NCBI RefSeq assembly: GCF_002970935.1
Contig: NZ_CP027194.1
Span: forward strand, 2,294,001 to 2,358,000
Source: Lactobacillus sp. CBA3606
GTDB lineage: Bacteria > Bacillota > Bacilli > Lactobacillales > Lactobacillaceae
Reading direction: 5' to 3'
Length of the DNA: 64,000 bases
This document shows positions 44,381 to 53,065 of this stretch, piece after piece. The position numbers were made by a program, and so were the translations under genes. How positions within the stretch are numbered: the stretch's first letter is position 1; the number at the start of each line of letters is the position of its first letter. The notes under the pieces are model-generated. The model was not told the origin of the DNA. It made no database searches and worked only from the letters and a program-made list of their open reading frames with translations.

Positions 44381-44788
44381 ATGATTAATTTATATTTTCA
44401 TACCAGTGATCCAGCAAAAAGAAAAATGTTGGATTGGTTTCGTTGTCAAAAAATAGAAACACAAACCAGAAATATTATGCAAAAACGCTTAACAAAATTA
44501 GAAATTAGACATTTATTTTTGCTGTCTGATAATGGTAGTGATGATTTAATTGCAACACGTTCAAAGACTGCTCGAGAATATACTTTCGATAATAGTTTAA
44601 CCTTTGATCAATTAGTTACTATCGTGTATAAGCATCCTAAAATCATGAAAAATCCAATTGCTTTTAATGAGAATAATTTAATTTCTGGATTTAATCTTGA
44701 AGATATCGGTGTTTTCATACCACGAATACAGCGTAAACGTGAGCGCTTGTCACTGTTTAGTAAATTATATACCGTGGAGTTTGGTTAA
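44381..44788 (+). CDS. Spx/ArsC-family protein without the CxxC switch
   Basis: The 135-residue protein aligns along its length with Spx: SDNGSDDLIATRSKT, NPIAFNENNLISGFNLEDIGVFIP. Classical Spx has CxxC at residues 10-13; here the region reads FHTSDPAKRKMLDW, so the redox switch is missing, although the RNA-polymerase-binding side may be kept. GAGGATG precedes ATG 44381. It may be a constitutive transcription partner or a paralogue with changed sensing. Confidence 0.78.
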   Translation: MINLYFHTSDPAKRKMLDWFRCQKIETQTRNIMQKRLTKLEIRHLFLLSDNGSDDLIATRSKTAREYTFDNSLTFDQLVTIVYKHPKIMKNPIAFNENNLISGFNLEDIGVFIPRIQRKRERLSLFSKLYTVEFG

Positions 44789-44846
44789 GGAGATTACAAC
44801 AACAATCAGTTCCGAAAAGAAACTAAAATTTTTTAATTTTTGTGTT

Positions 44847-44893
44847 TACAAATGTAAACAATAAAGGTATGATACTTTGTGTTTACAAGTGTA
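44847..44893 (+). promoter_or_regulatory. Two CopY operators of the second copper operon
   Basis: TTTACAAATGTAAA (core 44847-44856) and TTTACAAGTGTAAA (core 44884-44893) match TACANNTGTA and flank the probable promoter (GTATGATAC). They control copY copy 2, the cupredoxins and copA. Confidence 0.9.
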
Positions 44894-44906
44894 AATTAAG
44901 CGAGGA

Positions 44907-45362
44907 GTGGTTAATCTGGATAAAATTAATATAACGTTCATGACACCTTCTGAATGGGAGGTGATGCGCATCATTTGGACTAAGAGAAGTGTAAGCAGCC
45001 TTGATGTTATTGAAGTGATGCAGCGAAAACGTGATTGGTCGGAATCTACAATCAAAACTTTACTTGGTCGGTTGACTAAAAAAAATATTTTGGCAACAAC
45101 TAAAGAAGGTCGTCATTTTAATTATCGACCTACCGTGCCAGAAACAGCCGCAATGGACGAAACTGTGACGGAATTATTTCAACATCTCTGTGATATGAAA
45201 AAAGGAGCCGTCATCATTAATCTGTTAGCTAAGTTAAATCTTAGTAAAGGTGATATTGAGCGTATGCAGGCTCAGCTTGATAAAAAACTAAAGGATGCGC
45301 CTAGCACAATTAACTGCAACTGTTTGTATAGTGGAAAAAATGATTGTTATATGACTGATTGA
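44907..45362 (+). CDS. copY: CopY/BlaI-family copper repressor, copy 2
   Basis: The 151-residue protein has the winged helix (MTPSEWEVMRIIWTKRSVSSLDVIEVM, DWSESTIKTLLGRL) and a C-terminal Cys motif (CNCLYSGKNDC) that resembles the CxCx4-5CxC Cu/Zn hook but lacks one Cys. Copper would replace zinc and release the repressor from the two upstream cop boxes. Start is uncertain: GTG 44907 is close to AGCGAGGAG; CTG 44916 or ATG 44940 are alternatives. Confidence 0.87.
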   Translation: MVNLDKINITFMTPSEWEVMRIIWTKRSVSSLDVIEVMQRKRDWSESTIKTLLGRLTKKNILATTKEGRHFNYRPTVPETAAMDETVTELFQHLCDMKKGAVIINLLAKLNLSKGDIERMQAQLDKKLKDAPSTINCNCLYSGKNDCYMTD

Positions 45363-45393
45363 AAAATAATTTTTATAAGAGGGAAGTCTGATT

Positions 45394-45765
45394 ATGGATA
45401 AAATTTTGGTAACAATAATAGCCGGTCTATTAGTTGGGTTTATTGTCTGGTGGTTCTTCGGCAAACATGTGACTAAGGAGGTTGCAGCTGATGTAACAGG
45501 TAATGAACAAGATGTTAGTGTGGTTGTTAATGGCGGTTATACACCTAGTACTGTGGTTTTGAAACGTGGTATTCCCGCCCAAATTACGTTTAACCGTAAA
45601 GATCCCTCAAGCTGTTTAGAACAAGTTGTTTTCGAAGACTTCGGCATCAATGATTTTTTGCCACAGAATAAGGATCATGCAATCGACATTGATACAAGTA
45701 AACCTGGTGAATACAACTATGCTTGTGGAATGAATATGTTTCATGGAAAAGTGATCGTTAAATAG
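45394..45765 (+). CDS. Membrane-anchored cupredoxin-like copper protein
   Basis: The 123-residue protein has an N-terminal helix (residues 4-22) and a cupredoxin domain with ligands Cys in PSSCLEQVVF and C-GMNM in YACGMNMFHGKVIV. It resembles CupA-type copper chaperones of streptococci, which hand Cu(I) to CopA. AGAGGGAAG precedes ATG 45394. It is 31 bases after copY. Confidence 0.85.
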   Translation: MDKILVTIIAGLLVGFIVWWFFGKHVTKEVAADVTGNEQDVSVVVNGGYTPSTVVLKRGIPAQITFNRKDPSSCLEQVVFEDFGINDFLPQNKDHAIDIDTSKPGEYNYACGMNMFHGKVIVK

Positions 45766-45801
45766 AAAATTTAGCTTATAAAAATATTGGAGGTAGTTAT
45801 T

Positions 45802-46074
45802 ATGGCAGAAAAGAAACAAAGTATTGTGGTGGTTGTTGATGGTGGCTATCATCCAGATACAGTGAAACTAACTAAAGGAATTCCCGCGGAAATTATTTTT
45901 AAGCGGATCAGTGATAAGGGATGTGTAGATACGATTGTATTTCCAAAATTTGGTATTAAGCGTTTCTTACCAATAAACGAACAACAAATTTTCTCGATCA
46001 ATACAGATAAGGCCGGTGAATATCAATTTCATTGTGGGATGGACATGGTTTATGGAAAGGTGGTTATTAAATGA
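45802..46074 (+). CDS. Soluble cupredoxin-like copper protein
   Basis: The 90-residue paralogue of the previous domain lacks the membrane helix and keeps CVDTIVFPKFGIKRF and FHCGMDMVYGK. It likely binds Cu(I) in the cytosol and passes it to the ATPase. GGAGG lies 8 bases before ATG 45802; the frame from 45787 adds residues with no signal. The end overlaps copA by four bases. Confidence 0.85.
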   Translation: MAEKKQSIVVVVDGGYHPDTVKLTKGIPAEIIFKRISDKGCVDTIVFPKFGIKRFLPINEQQIFSINTDKAGEYQFHCGMDMVYGKVVIK

Positions 46075-47990
46075 GTATTCGAAATCGTTTTATATTCTCT
46101 TTAATTGTTTCTACCCCGATACTAATAAACATGGTTGCTAGCCCGTTTGGTTTTAAATTGCCGGGAGATATGTGGACACAGTTTCTACTCACAACCGCAG
46201 TTATGGTAATTTCTGGACGAGCATTTATACAAAGTGCTTGGGCATCATTTCGTCATCATCACGCCAATATGGACACTTTAGTAGCTATTGGCACGGGAAC
46301 GGCCTATTTATATAGTATTTATGCAATGTTTAGTAACCAAGACGTTTTCTTCGAAGATGCAGCCCTTGTCATCACCTTAATTTTATTGGGCCAAGTTTTT
46401 GAAGAAAACATGAAACGTAATGCGTCTGGTGCTGTGGCAAAGCTATTGGATTTACAAGCGAAAGAAGCCGAAGTTTTGCGTGGTGGAGAAATTATTAAAG
46501 TTCCAATGGCTGAAGTTATCGTAGGCGATATTCTTCGTGTTAAACCAGGACAAAAAATTGCTGTAGATGGCGTAATTACTGAAGGTAGTTCGACAATTGA
46601 TGAATCAATGGTTACAGGTGAAAGTATGCCGACTGAGAAAAAAGTTGGCGATACGGTAATTGGCTCAACAATGAATAGTACTGGAACATTTATGTTTAAA
46701 GCTAGTAAAGTAGGCAATGATACATTACTAGCACAAATTGTTGAAATGGTAAAAAAAGCTCAAACTAGTCATGCACCAATTCAAAAAACTGTTGATAAGA
46801 TTTCCGATATCTTTGTTCCTGCTGTTCTAATTATTGCAATTCTGGCCTTTTTCGTTTGGTATGTTTTACTTGGGGCCAGCGTAGTAACTGCCATGCTATT
46901 TACTGTTTCGGTAATCATCATCGCTTGCCCTTGTGCATTAGGAATTGCTACGCCAACGGCTTTGATGGTTGGTACCGGACGCAGTGCTAAGATGGGTATT
47001 CTAATTAAAAACGGTGAAGTGCTGGAGGCTGTCAATACAATCAAAACGGTTGTTTTTGATAAAACAGGTACGATTACAGTTGGAAAGCCAAAAGTAACGG
47101 ATATTATTGGTGATGAACAAATGGTACTTGACATAGCAGCTAATCTTGAGGCTTCTTCGGAACATCCTTTAGCCGCAGCAGTGTTAGAAAAAGCTAAGGA
47201 ACAAGACATCACACCTAATTCTGCACAAAATTTCAAAGCAATCGAGGGTAAAGGTGTACAAGCACAGATCAATGGTAAAAAAGCCTTCATTGGCAATGAT
47301 AAATTACTTGATAATTATAAGCTTACTGATCAATTAACAGCTAAAATGGTACAGTTGCAAAGCGAAGCCAAAACAGTGGTAATTGTTGGCTACGACGATA
47401 AAATTGTTGGGTTAATTGCTATTCAAGATGCGCCAAAGCAAAGCTCAGCTACAGCAATTGCGGCCTTGAAGAAACGTGGCTTACGTCCAGTTATGTTAAC
47501 TGGTGATAATGAACGAGTTGCTCGGGCAATTGCTGATCAGGTTGGCATTGATGAAGTAATTGCCGATGTACTACCTGGTGATAAGGCCGATCATGTAAAA
47601 CAGCTTCAACAACAGGCACCAGTTGCGTTTGTTGGTGATGGCATTAACGATGCACCGGCATTAACAACAGCTGACGTTGGAATCGCCATGGGATCAGGAA
47701 CAGATATTGCGATTGAATCAGGCGGTATTATCTTAGTCAAAAATAACTTATTGGATGTTGTTAATGCACTTGAATTAAGTCAAAAGACGTTTAATCGAAT
47801 TAAGTTGAACTTGTTCTGGGCATTTATATATAATTCACTGGGCATTCCTGTCGCTGCTGGTATTTTTGTCGGACTTGGTTTGATCTTAAGCCCAGAGCTG
47901 GCTGGTTTGGGGATGGCATTGAGTTCATTATCCGTTGTTGCGAGCTCGTTGATGCTTAATAAAACCAAGTTAACCACTGTAACTGCGTGA
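46071..47990 (+). CDS. copA: Copper-exporting P-type ATPase CopA without N-terminal metal-binding domains
   Basis: The 639-residue P1B-1 ATPase has the CPC motif (IIACPCALG), DKTGTITVG, SEHPLAAAVL and GDGINDAP. It lacks the usual N-terminal HMA domains: the first helix begins within ten residues. In this operon the two separate cupredoxins could replace them. Exports Cu(I) from the cytosol. It overlaps the upstream gene by ATGA. Confidence 0.93.
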   Translation: MSIRNRFIFSLIVSTPILINMVASPFGFKLPGDMWTQFLLTTAVMVISGRAFIQSAWASFRHHHANMDTLVAIGTGTAYLYSIYAMFSNQDVFFEDAALVITLILLGQVFEENMKRNASGAVAKLLDLQAKEAEVLRGGEIIKVPMAEVIVGDILRVKPGQKIAVDGVITEGSSTIDESMVTGESMPTEKKVGDTVIGSTMNSTGTFMFKASKVGNDTLLAQIVEMVKKAQTSHAPIQKTVDKISDIFVPAVLIIAILAFFVWYVLLGASVVTAMLFTVSVIIIACPCALGIATPTALMVGTGRSAKMGILIKNGEVLEAVNTIKTVVFDKTGTITVGKPKVTDIIGDEQMVLDIAANLEASSEHPLAAAVLEKAKEQDITPNSAQNFKAIEGKGVQAQINGKKAFIGNDKLLDNYKLTDQLTAKMVQLQSEAKTVVIVGYDDKIVGLIAIQDAPKQSSATAIAALKKRGLRPVMLTGDNERVARAIADQVGIDEVIADVLPGDKADHVKQLQQQAPVAFVGDGINDAPALTTADVGIAMGSGTDIAIESGGIILVKNNLLDVVNALELSQKTFNRIKLNLFWAFIYNSLGIPVAAGIFVGLGLILSPELAGLGMALSSLSVVASSLMLNKTKLTTVTA

Positions 47991-48006
47991 GACTGGAGGT
48001 CATAAA

Positions 48007-48108
48007 GTGGAAAATCAAAATTCAAAGAAATCTACAGTAATAACAGTTGCGGTAGCAGTTATCTATACTATTGTTGCAATTTTTGCTGGAATACTCTTGT
48101 TAAATTAA
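48007..48108 (+). CDS. Single-helix small membrane protein after copA
   Basis: GTG 48007 with GGAGG 7 bases upstream opens 33 codons (ENQNSKKSTVITVAVAV...), a short polar N-terminus and one hydrophobic helix. It is 16 bases after copA, so it is probably co-translated and may regulate the pump, as small membrane peptides do for other P-type ATPases. Too short for most gene finders. Confidence 0.65.
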   Translation: MENQNSKKSTVITVAVAVIYTIVAIFAGILLLN

Positions 48109-48223
48109 CTACGAGTTTGAATTAAAGAAGTAGAAATTTAAATCTTGTTATACTGTTTTTGGTTTAATTTTCTGGGATTTCATTAAACAATAAATGTAGA
48201 GTTTTTTTGAGAGGATGAGAGCA

Positions 48224-48811
48224 ATGCAATCTCGAAGATTTAAGCCTTGGTGGGTTGTTTTAGTAGTATCTTTAGGCATTTTTGTTGTTATAGGAGCGAT
48301 TAGTGTTGGTACCTATAATAATTTAGCTAAACAGAATCAAGAAGTTGAAGCGCAATGGAGTCAAGTAGAGAACGTGATGCAACGACGCTATGATTTAATT
48401 CCAAACTTGGTAAGTGCAGTTAAAGGAAGCATGAATCAGGAACAGAAGGTTTTTGGTCAAATTGCTGATGCACGGAAGAGTTATGGCAGTGCGACAACAG
48501 TTAAGGAAAAGGCTAATGCTGATAATAAAATCAATAGTTCAGTTGGTACTTTGATCAATGTGATCCAAGAAAATTATCCTAATTTGAAGTCGAATACCAA
48601 TGTTGCGACGTTAATGACCCAACTAGAGGGATCTGAAAATCGTATTGCGGTTGAACGACGTCGTTATATTCAGCAAGTTAAGACTTATAATCAAAGTGTG
48701 GTTACTTTTCCTAAAAATATTTTTGCATCTACAATGGGCTTAGGTAAAAAGACTGAATTTAAAGCAAATTCAAATGCAAGCAAGGCTCCTAAAGTTGATT
48801 TTAACAACTAG
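48224..48811 (+). CDS. LemA-family protein
   Basis: The 195-residue protein has an N-terminal membrane helix (residues 9-30) and a helical LemA domain (VEAQWSQVENVMQRRYDLIPNLVSAVKG). LemA proteins commonly pair with TPM-domain proteins, as here, but their function is unknown. ATG 48224 has GAGAGGATG 6-12 bases upstream. It starts an operon with the next gene. Confidence 0.87.
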   Translation: MQSRRFKPWWVVLVVSLGIFVVIGAISVGTYNNLAKQNQEVEAQWSQVENVMQRRYDLIPNLVSAVKGSMNQEQKVFGQIADARKSYGSATTVKEKANADNKINSSVGTLINVIQENYPNLKSNTNVATLMTQLEGSENRIAVERRRYIQQVKTYNQSVVTFPKNIFASTMGLGKKTEFKANSNASKAPKVDFNN

Positions 48812-48823
48812 GAAGTGGACACA

Positions 48824-49612
48824 GTGAAACGAAAAAAGACGAATATCTGGCTGTGGTTATTATTATTACCATTTTTGTCACTGTTCCAAACTACTCTTGT
48901 TCAGGCAGCCAGTTTACCTAATACGCCAGCTGAAAATTATTTTGACCAAGTGAATTTGCTAGATTCACAGACACAAAATTTAGTTAATGCTAAGAACCAA
49001 CAATATGAAGGAACCAAGGCTAAACCACAAATTATGTTGGCTGTGGTAAAATCTACTGGCGATACCGATATAGACCAGTATGCAGCTGATTTATTTTCAA
49101 AATGGAGAATTGGTCAAAAGAATTCGGATAATGGTATTCTAATTCTTTACGCCTTAAATGGTGGGAAACGTAATGTTCGTATCGAGGTTGGTTATGGATT
49201 AGAAGATGTGGTTACAGATAGCCAATCTGGACAAATTTTGAACAATAATACGGCAGAATTGAAATCTACTTCCTCTACAATCGTAAACCAGGGATTGCAG
49301 AAAACATTCGATAGCGTAGCAACATTAGTTGATAAACATTATGGCTATAAAAATAATAAAAGTGCAATTTCTGGTAATGAAAATCAGAATGTAGTTAAAT
49401 CTGATCGTAATCTTTTCAATTGGAAAAATATTTTGCAACTAATCGTTTTGCTTATTTTTATCGGTTTTATAATCAGTCCTTGGGGTCGCAGTTGGCAATT
49501 CTGGTCAATAATAGCTTGGCTTTTCAATAATAATAATGATCATTTTGGTGGCTTTGGTGGTGGTTCTTCAGGTGGTGGTGGATCCTCTGGCGGTGGTGGT
49601 GCAAGCATTTAG
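48824..49612 (+). CDS. TPM-domain (YgcG-like) membrane protein
   Basis: The 262-residue product has a signal peptide, an extracytoplasmic TPM domain (ENYFDQVNLLDSQTQNLV, DNGILILYALNGGKRNVRIEVGYGLEDVVTDSQSGQIL), a membrane helix at about residues 205-225 and a Gly/Ser-rich tail (GGGSSGGGGSSGGGGAS). Some TPM proteins are linked to repair of photosystem or membrane proteins. Paired with LemA here. GTG 48824 follows AGGAAGTGG. Confidence 0.87.
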   Translation: MKRKKTNIWLWLLLLPFLSLFQTTLVQAASLPNTPAENYFDQVNLLDSQTQNLVNAKNQQYEGTKAKPQIMLAVVKSTGDTDIDQYAADLFSKWRIGQKNSDNGILILYALNGGKRNVRIEVGYGLEDVVTDSQSGQILNNNTAELKSTSSTIVNQGLQKTFDSVATLVDKHYGYKNNKSAISGNENQNVVKSDRNLFNWKNILQLIVLLIFIGFIISPWGRSWQFWSIIAWLFNNNNDHFGGFGGGSSGGGGSSGGGGASI

Positions 49613-49772
49613 ATTCTAGAATATTTAAGATTTATTTTCCGTTTATTTTTCCATTTGGAATACCGAGATAATATTTACGCTTAAAATATCGTAGTATTTG
49701 CGGACTATGATGTAATAATAGTTATTTATAGTTTCTAAAAAGCAAAAGTGTGAAAAAGAGAGATGAAAATAG

Positions 49773-52046
49773 TTGATTATTTTTAGTGAATTATTGCAGC
49801 AAACGCCAAGTGTATCTGCAATATCGCATTCGAGAATTGGTGTAGAGCGCGAAAGCCAGCGAGTAACTTTAGACGGAAAGTTAGCTGGTACTGATCACCC
49901 GATCGTATTTGGTAGTCGTCGGTTTCATCCCTATATTAAAACAGACTTTGCCGAGACACAGTTAGAAATCGTAACCCCGGTAGTGGATACTGTGAATGAT
50001 TTGTTCCATTGGTTGGCTGCATTACATGATGTGGTCTACCAGTCATTACCAACTAATGAAATGTTGTGGCCTCTTAGCATGCCACCAGCATTGCCAAGTT
50101 GTGAAGATCAGATTAGCCTAGCTAAGTTACCCGACTTTAAGGATGTTTTGTATCGACGTTATTTGGCAAAAACTTATGGTCGGCGTAAACAGATGATCAG
50201 TGGCTTACATTTTAATTTTGAGCTTCCGGCTGTGTTGGTTGAAGCATTGTATCGCCAACAATGTGAAATTAAGGATCTTGCCTGTTTTAAAACAACTCTC
50301 TATTTAAAAATAGCGCGTAATTATCTGCATTACCGTTGGGTGATTACTTATTTGTTCGGTGCATCTCCTGTTGCCGAACGTAACTACTTTAAGCACCATG
50401 AAGAGAAGCCCCAGAAGATAGTTCGAAGCATTAGAAACAGTGAGTTCGGTTATCGCAATAAAGAAAATGTTCAAGTATCGTTCGAATCATTGAAAATCTA
50501 TCTCAGTGATATCGAATCTCAAATACGCAAAGGTAATTTACTTGAAGAGAAAGAATTTTATTCTTCAGTTAGGTTGCGCGAGAGCCAAAATATAGTCAGA
50601 TGTAAACAAACAAAAATTGATTATCTTGAGTTAAGAAATATCGATATTAATCCATTTGAACGATATGGAATTAGTAAAAATCAGATTGTGTTTATGGAAC
50701 TATTTATGCTATTCATGCTTTGGACAGATGAGAAGAAAAATGGTGATGATTGGATAGCAACTGGTAATCAAACCAATAATGAGGTGGCGCTTGAGTCACC
50801 ATTAGCACCAACTTGTTATCGAACAAACGGCCTTAAAATAATTAATTTAATGAAAAAAATGACAAAGCAGTTGAATTTAAATGGTTATGAAGAAGTGCTA
50901 CAACAGTCCCAGGACATGCTCATAGATGTTACAAAAACGATTGGTGGACGAATGACGAAGGGGTTAATGGCCACTAAACAATCGGATTTGGCAACAGCAA
51001 TCGGATTAAAGAATCGTAGGGTTACCATGCAGGTACCTTATCAATTAAACGGCTTTGTCAATATGGAGCTATCAACACAAATCTTAATGTTTGATGCAAT
51101 TCAAAAAGGTATTATGGTGGACATGGTCGATGAAAATGATCAGTTATTAAAACTACAATTGGGTCACCAAATTGAGTATGTTAAGAATGGTAATATGACA
51201 AGTCGAGATAGTTATATTGTGCCGCTGATCATGAAAAATAAGACGGCTACTAAAAGGATTTTGGTCACGGCGGGGTTTAATGTTCCAATCGGAGTTGAAT
51301 TTGTTAACGCGGACACGGCTTTAGCGGCCTATTCAAGATTTGTGGGTGAACCGATTGTGATTAAGCCCCAGTCGGCTAATTACGGTAGGGGAGTTTCCGT
51401 ATTTCAGTTTTCTCCTTCTCTAGCTGATTATCAACAAGCAATTCGGCGAGCATTTACTGAATGTTCGACTGTACTGGTTGAGAATTTTTTTGCAGGGCCT
51501 GAATATCGGTTTTTAGTAATTAATGATAAAATAAAGGCAGTATTATTACGAATTCCAGCTAATGTTATTGGTGATGGGCATCATACAGTAAAACAGTTAG
51601 TTGCAATTAAAAATAAGAGTACTTTACGTGGCCTGAATGATCGAACACCGCTTACAAAGATTTCTTTGGGTGTGGTCGAACAAGCCATGTTGAAAAGCCA
51701 AAGCCTTACGGTTGATTCAATTCCGGTGGTTGGTAAGCGCACCTATCTTAGAAAAAATTCAAATATCAGTTCCGGTGGTGATTCCATTGATGTAACTGAT
51801 CAAATTGACTTTACTTACAAGGAAAAAGCTGTAGCTGCTGTGAAGTGTTTAGGTGCAAAAATATGTGGAATTGATTTGATTATTCCAGATAGATTAGTTC
51901 CGGTTTCTAGTCACGAGTCCTACTCAATTATCGAGGCCAACTACAATCCGATGATGGATATGCATTGCTATCCCTATAAGGGTAAAAAACGTCGAGTAAC
52001 AGTAGACGTGTTAGAGTTCCTGTTTCCACAACTAACCAATTTGTAA
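49773..52046 (+). CDS. gshF: Bifunctional glutathione synthetase GshF
   Basis: The 757-residue protein has an N-terminal glutamate-cysteine ligase domain (SRIGVERESQRV, YIKTDFAETQLEIVTP) and a C-terminal ATP-grasp domain (PIVIKPQSANYGRGV, CGIDLIIP, NYNPMMDMHCYP). Together they make glutathione from Glu, Cys and Gly. Glutathione buffers Cu, As, Cd and Hg, so it fits the neighbouring genes. TTG 49773 is the start; a weak AGAGAG lies upstream. A terminator follows. Confidence 0.92.
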   Translation: MIIFSELLQQTPSVSAISHSRIGVERESQRVTLDGKLAGTDHPIVFGSRRFHPYIKTDFAETQLEIVTPVVDTVNDLFHWLAALHDVVYQSLPTNEMLWPLSMPPALPSCEDQISLAKLPDFKDVLYRRYLAKTYGRRKQMISGLHFNFELPAVLVEALYRQQCEIKDLACFKTTLYLKIARNYLHYRWVITYLFGASPVAERNYFKHHEEKPQKIVRSIRNSEFGYRNKENVQVSFESLKIYLSDIESQIRKGNLLEEKEFYSSVRLRESQNIVRCKQTKIDYLELRNIDINPFERYGISKNQIVFMELFMLFMLWTDEKKNGDDWIATGNQTNNEVALESPLAPTCYRTNGLKIINLMKKMTKQLNLNGYEEVLQQSQDMLIDVTKTIGGRMTKGLMATKQSDLATAIGLKNRRVTMQVPYQLNGFVNMELSTQILMFDAIQKGIMVDMVDENDQLLKLQLGHQIEYVKNGNMTSRDSYIVPLIMKNKTATKRILVTAGFNVPIGVEFVNADTALAAYSRFVGEPIVIKPQSANYGRGVSVFQFSPSLADYQQAIRRAFTECSTVLVENFFAGPEYRFLVINDKIKAVLLRIPANVIGDGHHTVKQLVAIKNKSTLRGLNDRTPLTKISLGVVEQAMLKSQSLTVDSIPVVGKRTYLRKNSNISSGGDSIDVTDQIDFTYKEKAVAAVKCLGAKICGIDLIIPDRLVPVSSHESYSIIEANYNPMMDMHCYPYKGKKRRVTVDVLEFLFPQLTNL

Positions 52047-52100
52047 TGCTTCATTCAATAATGATAATAATGATGAGTACGCAAAAATAAATATATAGTA

Positions 52101-52161
52101 AAAGGCAATCATAATTTCCAATTTGGAGTACATCCTTTTGGAGGATCATGATTGCCTTTTT
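52101..52161. terminator. Terminator of gshF
   Basis: AAAGGCAATCAT/ATGATTGCCTTT stem with a 35-base loop and T run; works in both directions. Confidence 0.7.
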
Positions 52162-52175
52162 AAACGCTTGTATGT

Positions 52176-52466
52176 TTAAGGCTTTACAAGAGAGTTATCT
52201 GGTGTGGTAGACTTATTACTACTTTTTATCGTTATAATTAGACGGTGAGAAAGACAAATACTTTGTTGACCTGGTTTACTAATCCAACCAGTATTGACAG
52301 CAATCTGGTCTGGTGTATTGTCTTCCTTGTCTCGAATGCGTGTCCCATTAACTTCTATAATATTATATTCACCAGAGTGTGGGTGTAAGGTAAATAATTT
52401 ATGTGGTGTTTTTTTTGATAATTTAATTTTTTTTGGGTCTTCGGAATATATAGTGGAATTACTTTT
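52176..52466 (-). pseudogene. Truncated gene of unknown function
   Basis: A minus-strand frame of about 96 codons has no start codon and begins after an in-frame stop. The reading is protein-like throughout (HKLFTLHPHSGEYNIIEVNG; TPDQIAVNTGWISKPGQQS) and ends at TAA 52176. It appears to be the C-terminal part of a gene whose 5' half was lost. I do not recognise the family. Confidence 0.55.
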
Positions 52467-52597
52467 TTAATAGTTTAAAAACAACTGGTGTTTAAATCGG
52501 ATTTTCTAGTGGGATGTTAGGACAATCAATAGTATTATAAAAGTATCAATCACATACGAGTGATACGTTGGGGAAAAAATAAAATAGTCCAATTTAC

Positions 52598-52629
52598 TTG
52601 ACCGTGTACTATGGTACACGGTTTATAAT
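52598..52629 (+). promoter_or_regulatory. mer promoter and MerR operator
   Basis: TTGACC (52598-52603) and TATAAT (52624-52629) are separated by 20 bases. The spacer holds the perfect dyad CCGTGTAC-TATG-GTACACGG. The long spacer with a dyad inside is the hallmark of MerR-family promoters, which the activator untwists when Hg(II) binds. Confidence 0.92.
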
Positions 52630-52648
52630 ATTCATGGGGTGAAATAAG

Positions 52649-53041
52649 ATGATTTACCGCATTAGTGAGTTTGCAGAAAAATGTGGCGTTAATAAAGAAA
52701 CGATTAGATATTACGAGCGAAAAAATTTACTACAAGAACCTCACCGAACGGAAGCTGGTTATCGGATATATTCATATGATGACGTTAAGCGTGTTGGGTT
52801 TATTAAACGAATACAGGAACTTGGATTTTCTTTAAACGAGATTTATAAATTACTTGGTGTTGTAGATAAAGATGAAGTTCGTTGTCAAGATATGTTCGAA
52901 TTTGTTTCTAAAAAACAAATGGAAGTTCAAAAACAAATAGAGGATTTAAAACGAATTGAAACTATGTTAGACGACTTAAAACAACGATGTCCAGATGAAA
53001 AGCAATTACATTCGTGTCCAATAATAGAAACATTAACATGA
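52649..53041 (+). CDS. merR: Mercury-responsive regulator MerR
   Basis: The 130-residue MerR-family protein has a winged helix (NKETIRYYERKNLL) and the three mercury-binding cysteines at positions 79, 114 and 123, as in the Bacillus MerR. It represses without Hg and activates with Hg at the upstream dyad. ATG 52649 follows GGGGTGAAATAAG. It lies in the same operon as merA. Confidence 0.94.
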   Translation: MIYRISEFAEKCGVNKETIRYYERKNLLQEPHRTEAGYRIYSYDDVKRVGFIKRIQELGFSLNEIYKLLGVVDKDEVRCQDMFEFVSKKQMEVQKQIEDLKRIETMLDDLKQRCPDEKQLHSCPIIETLT

Positions 53042-53065
53042 GAGATTAACGAAAGGGGCTTTATT

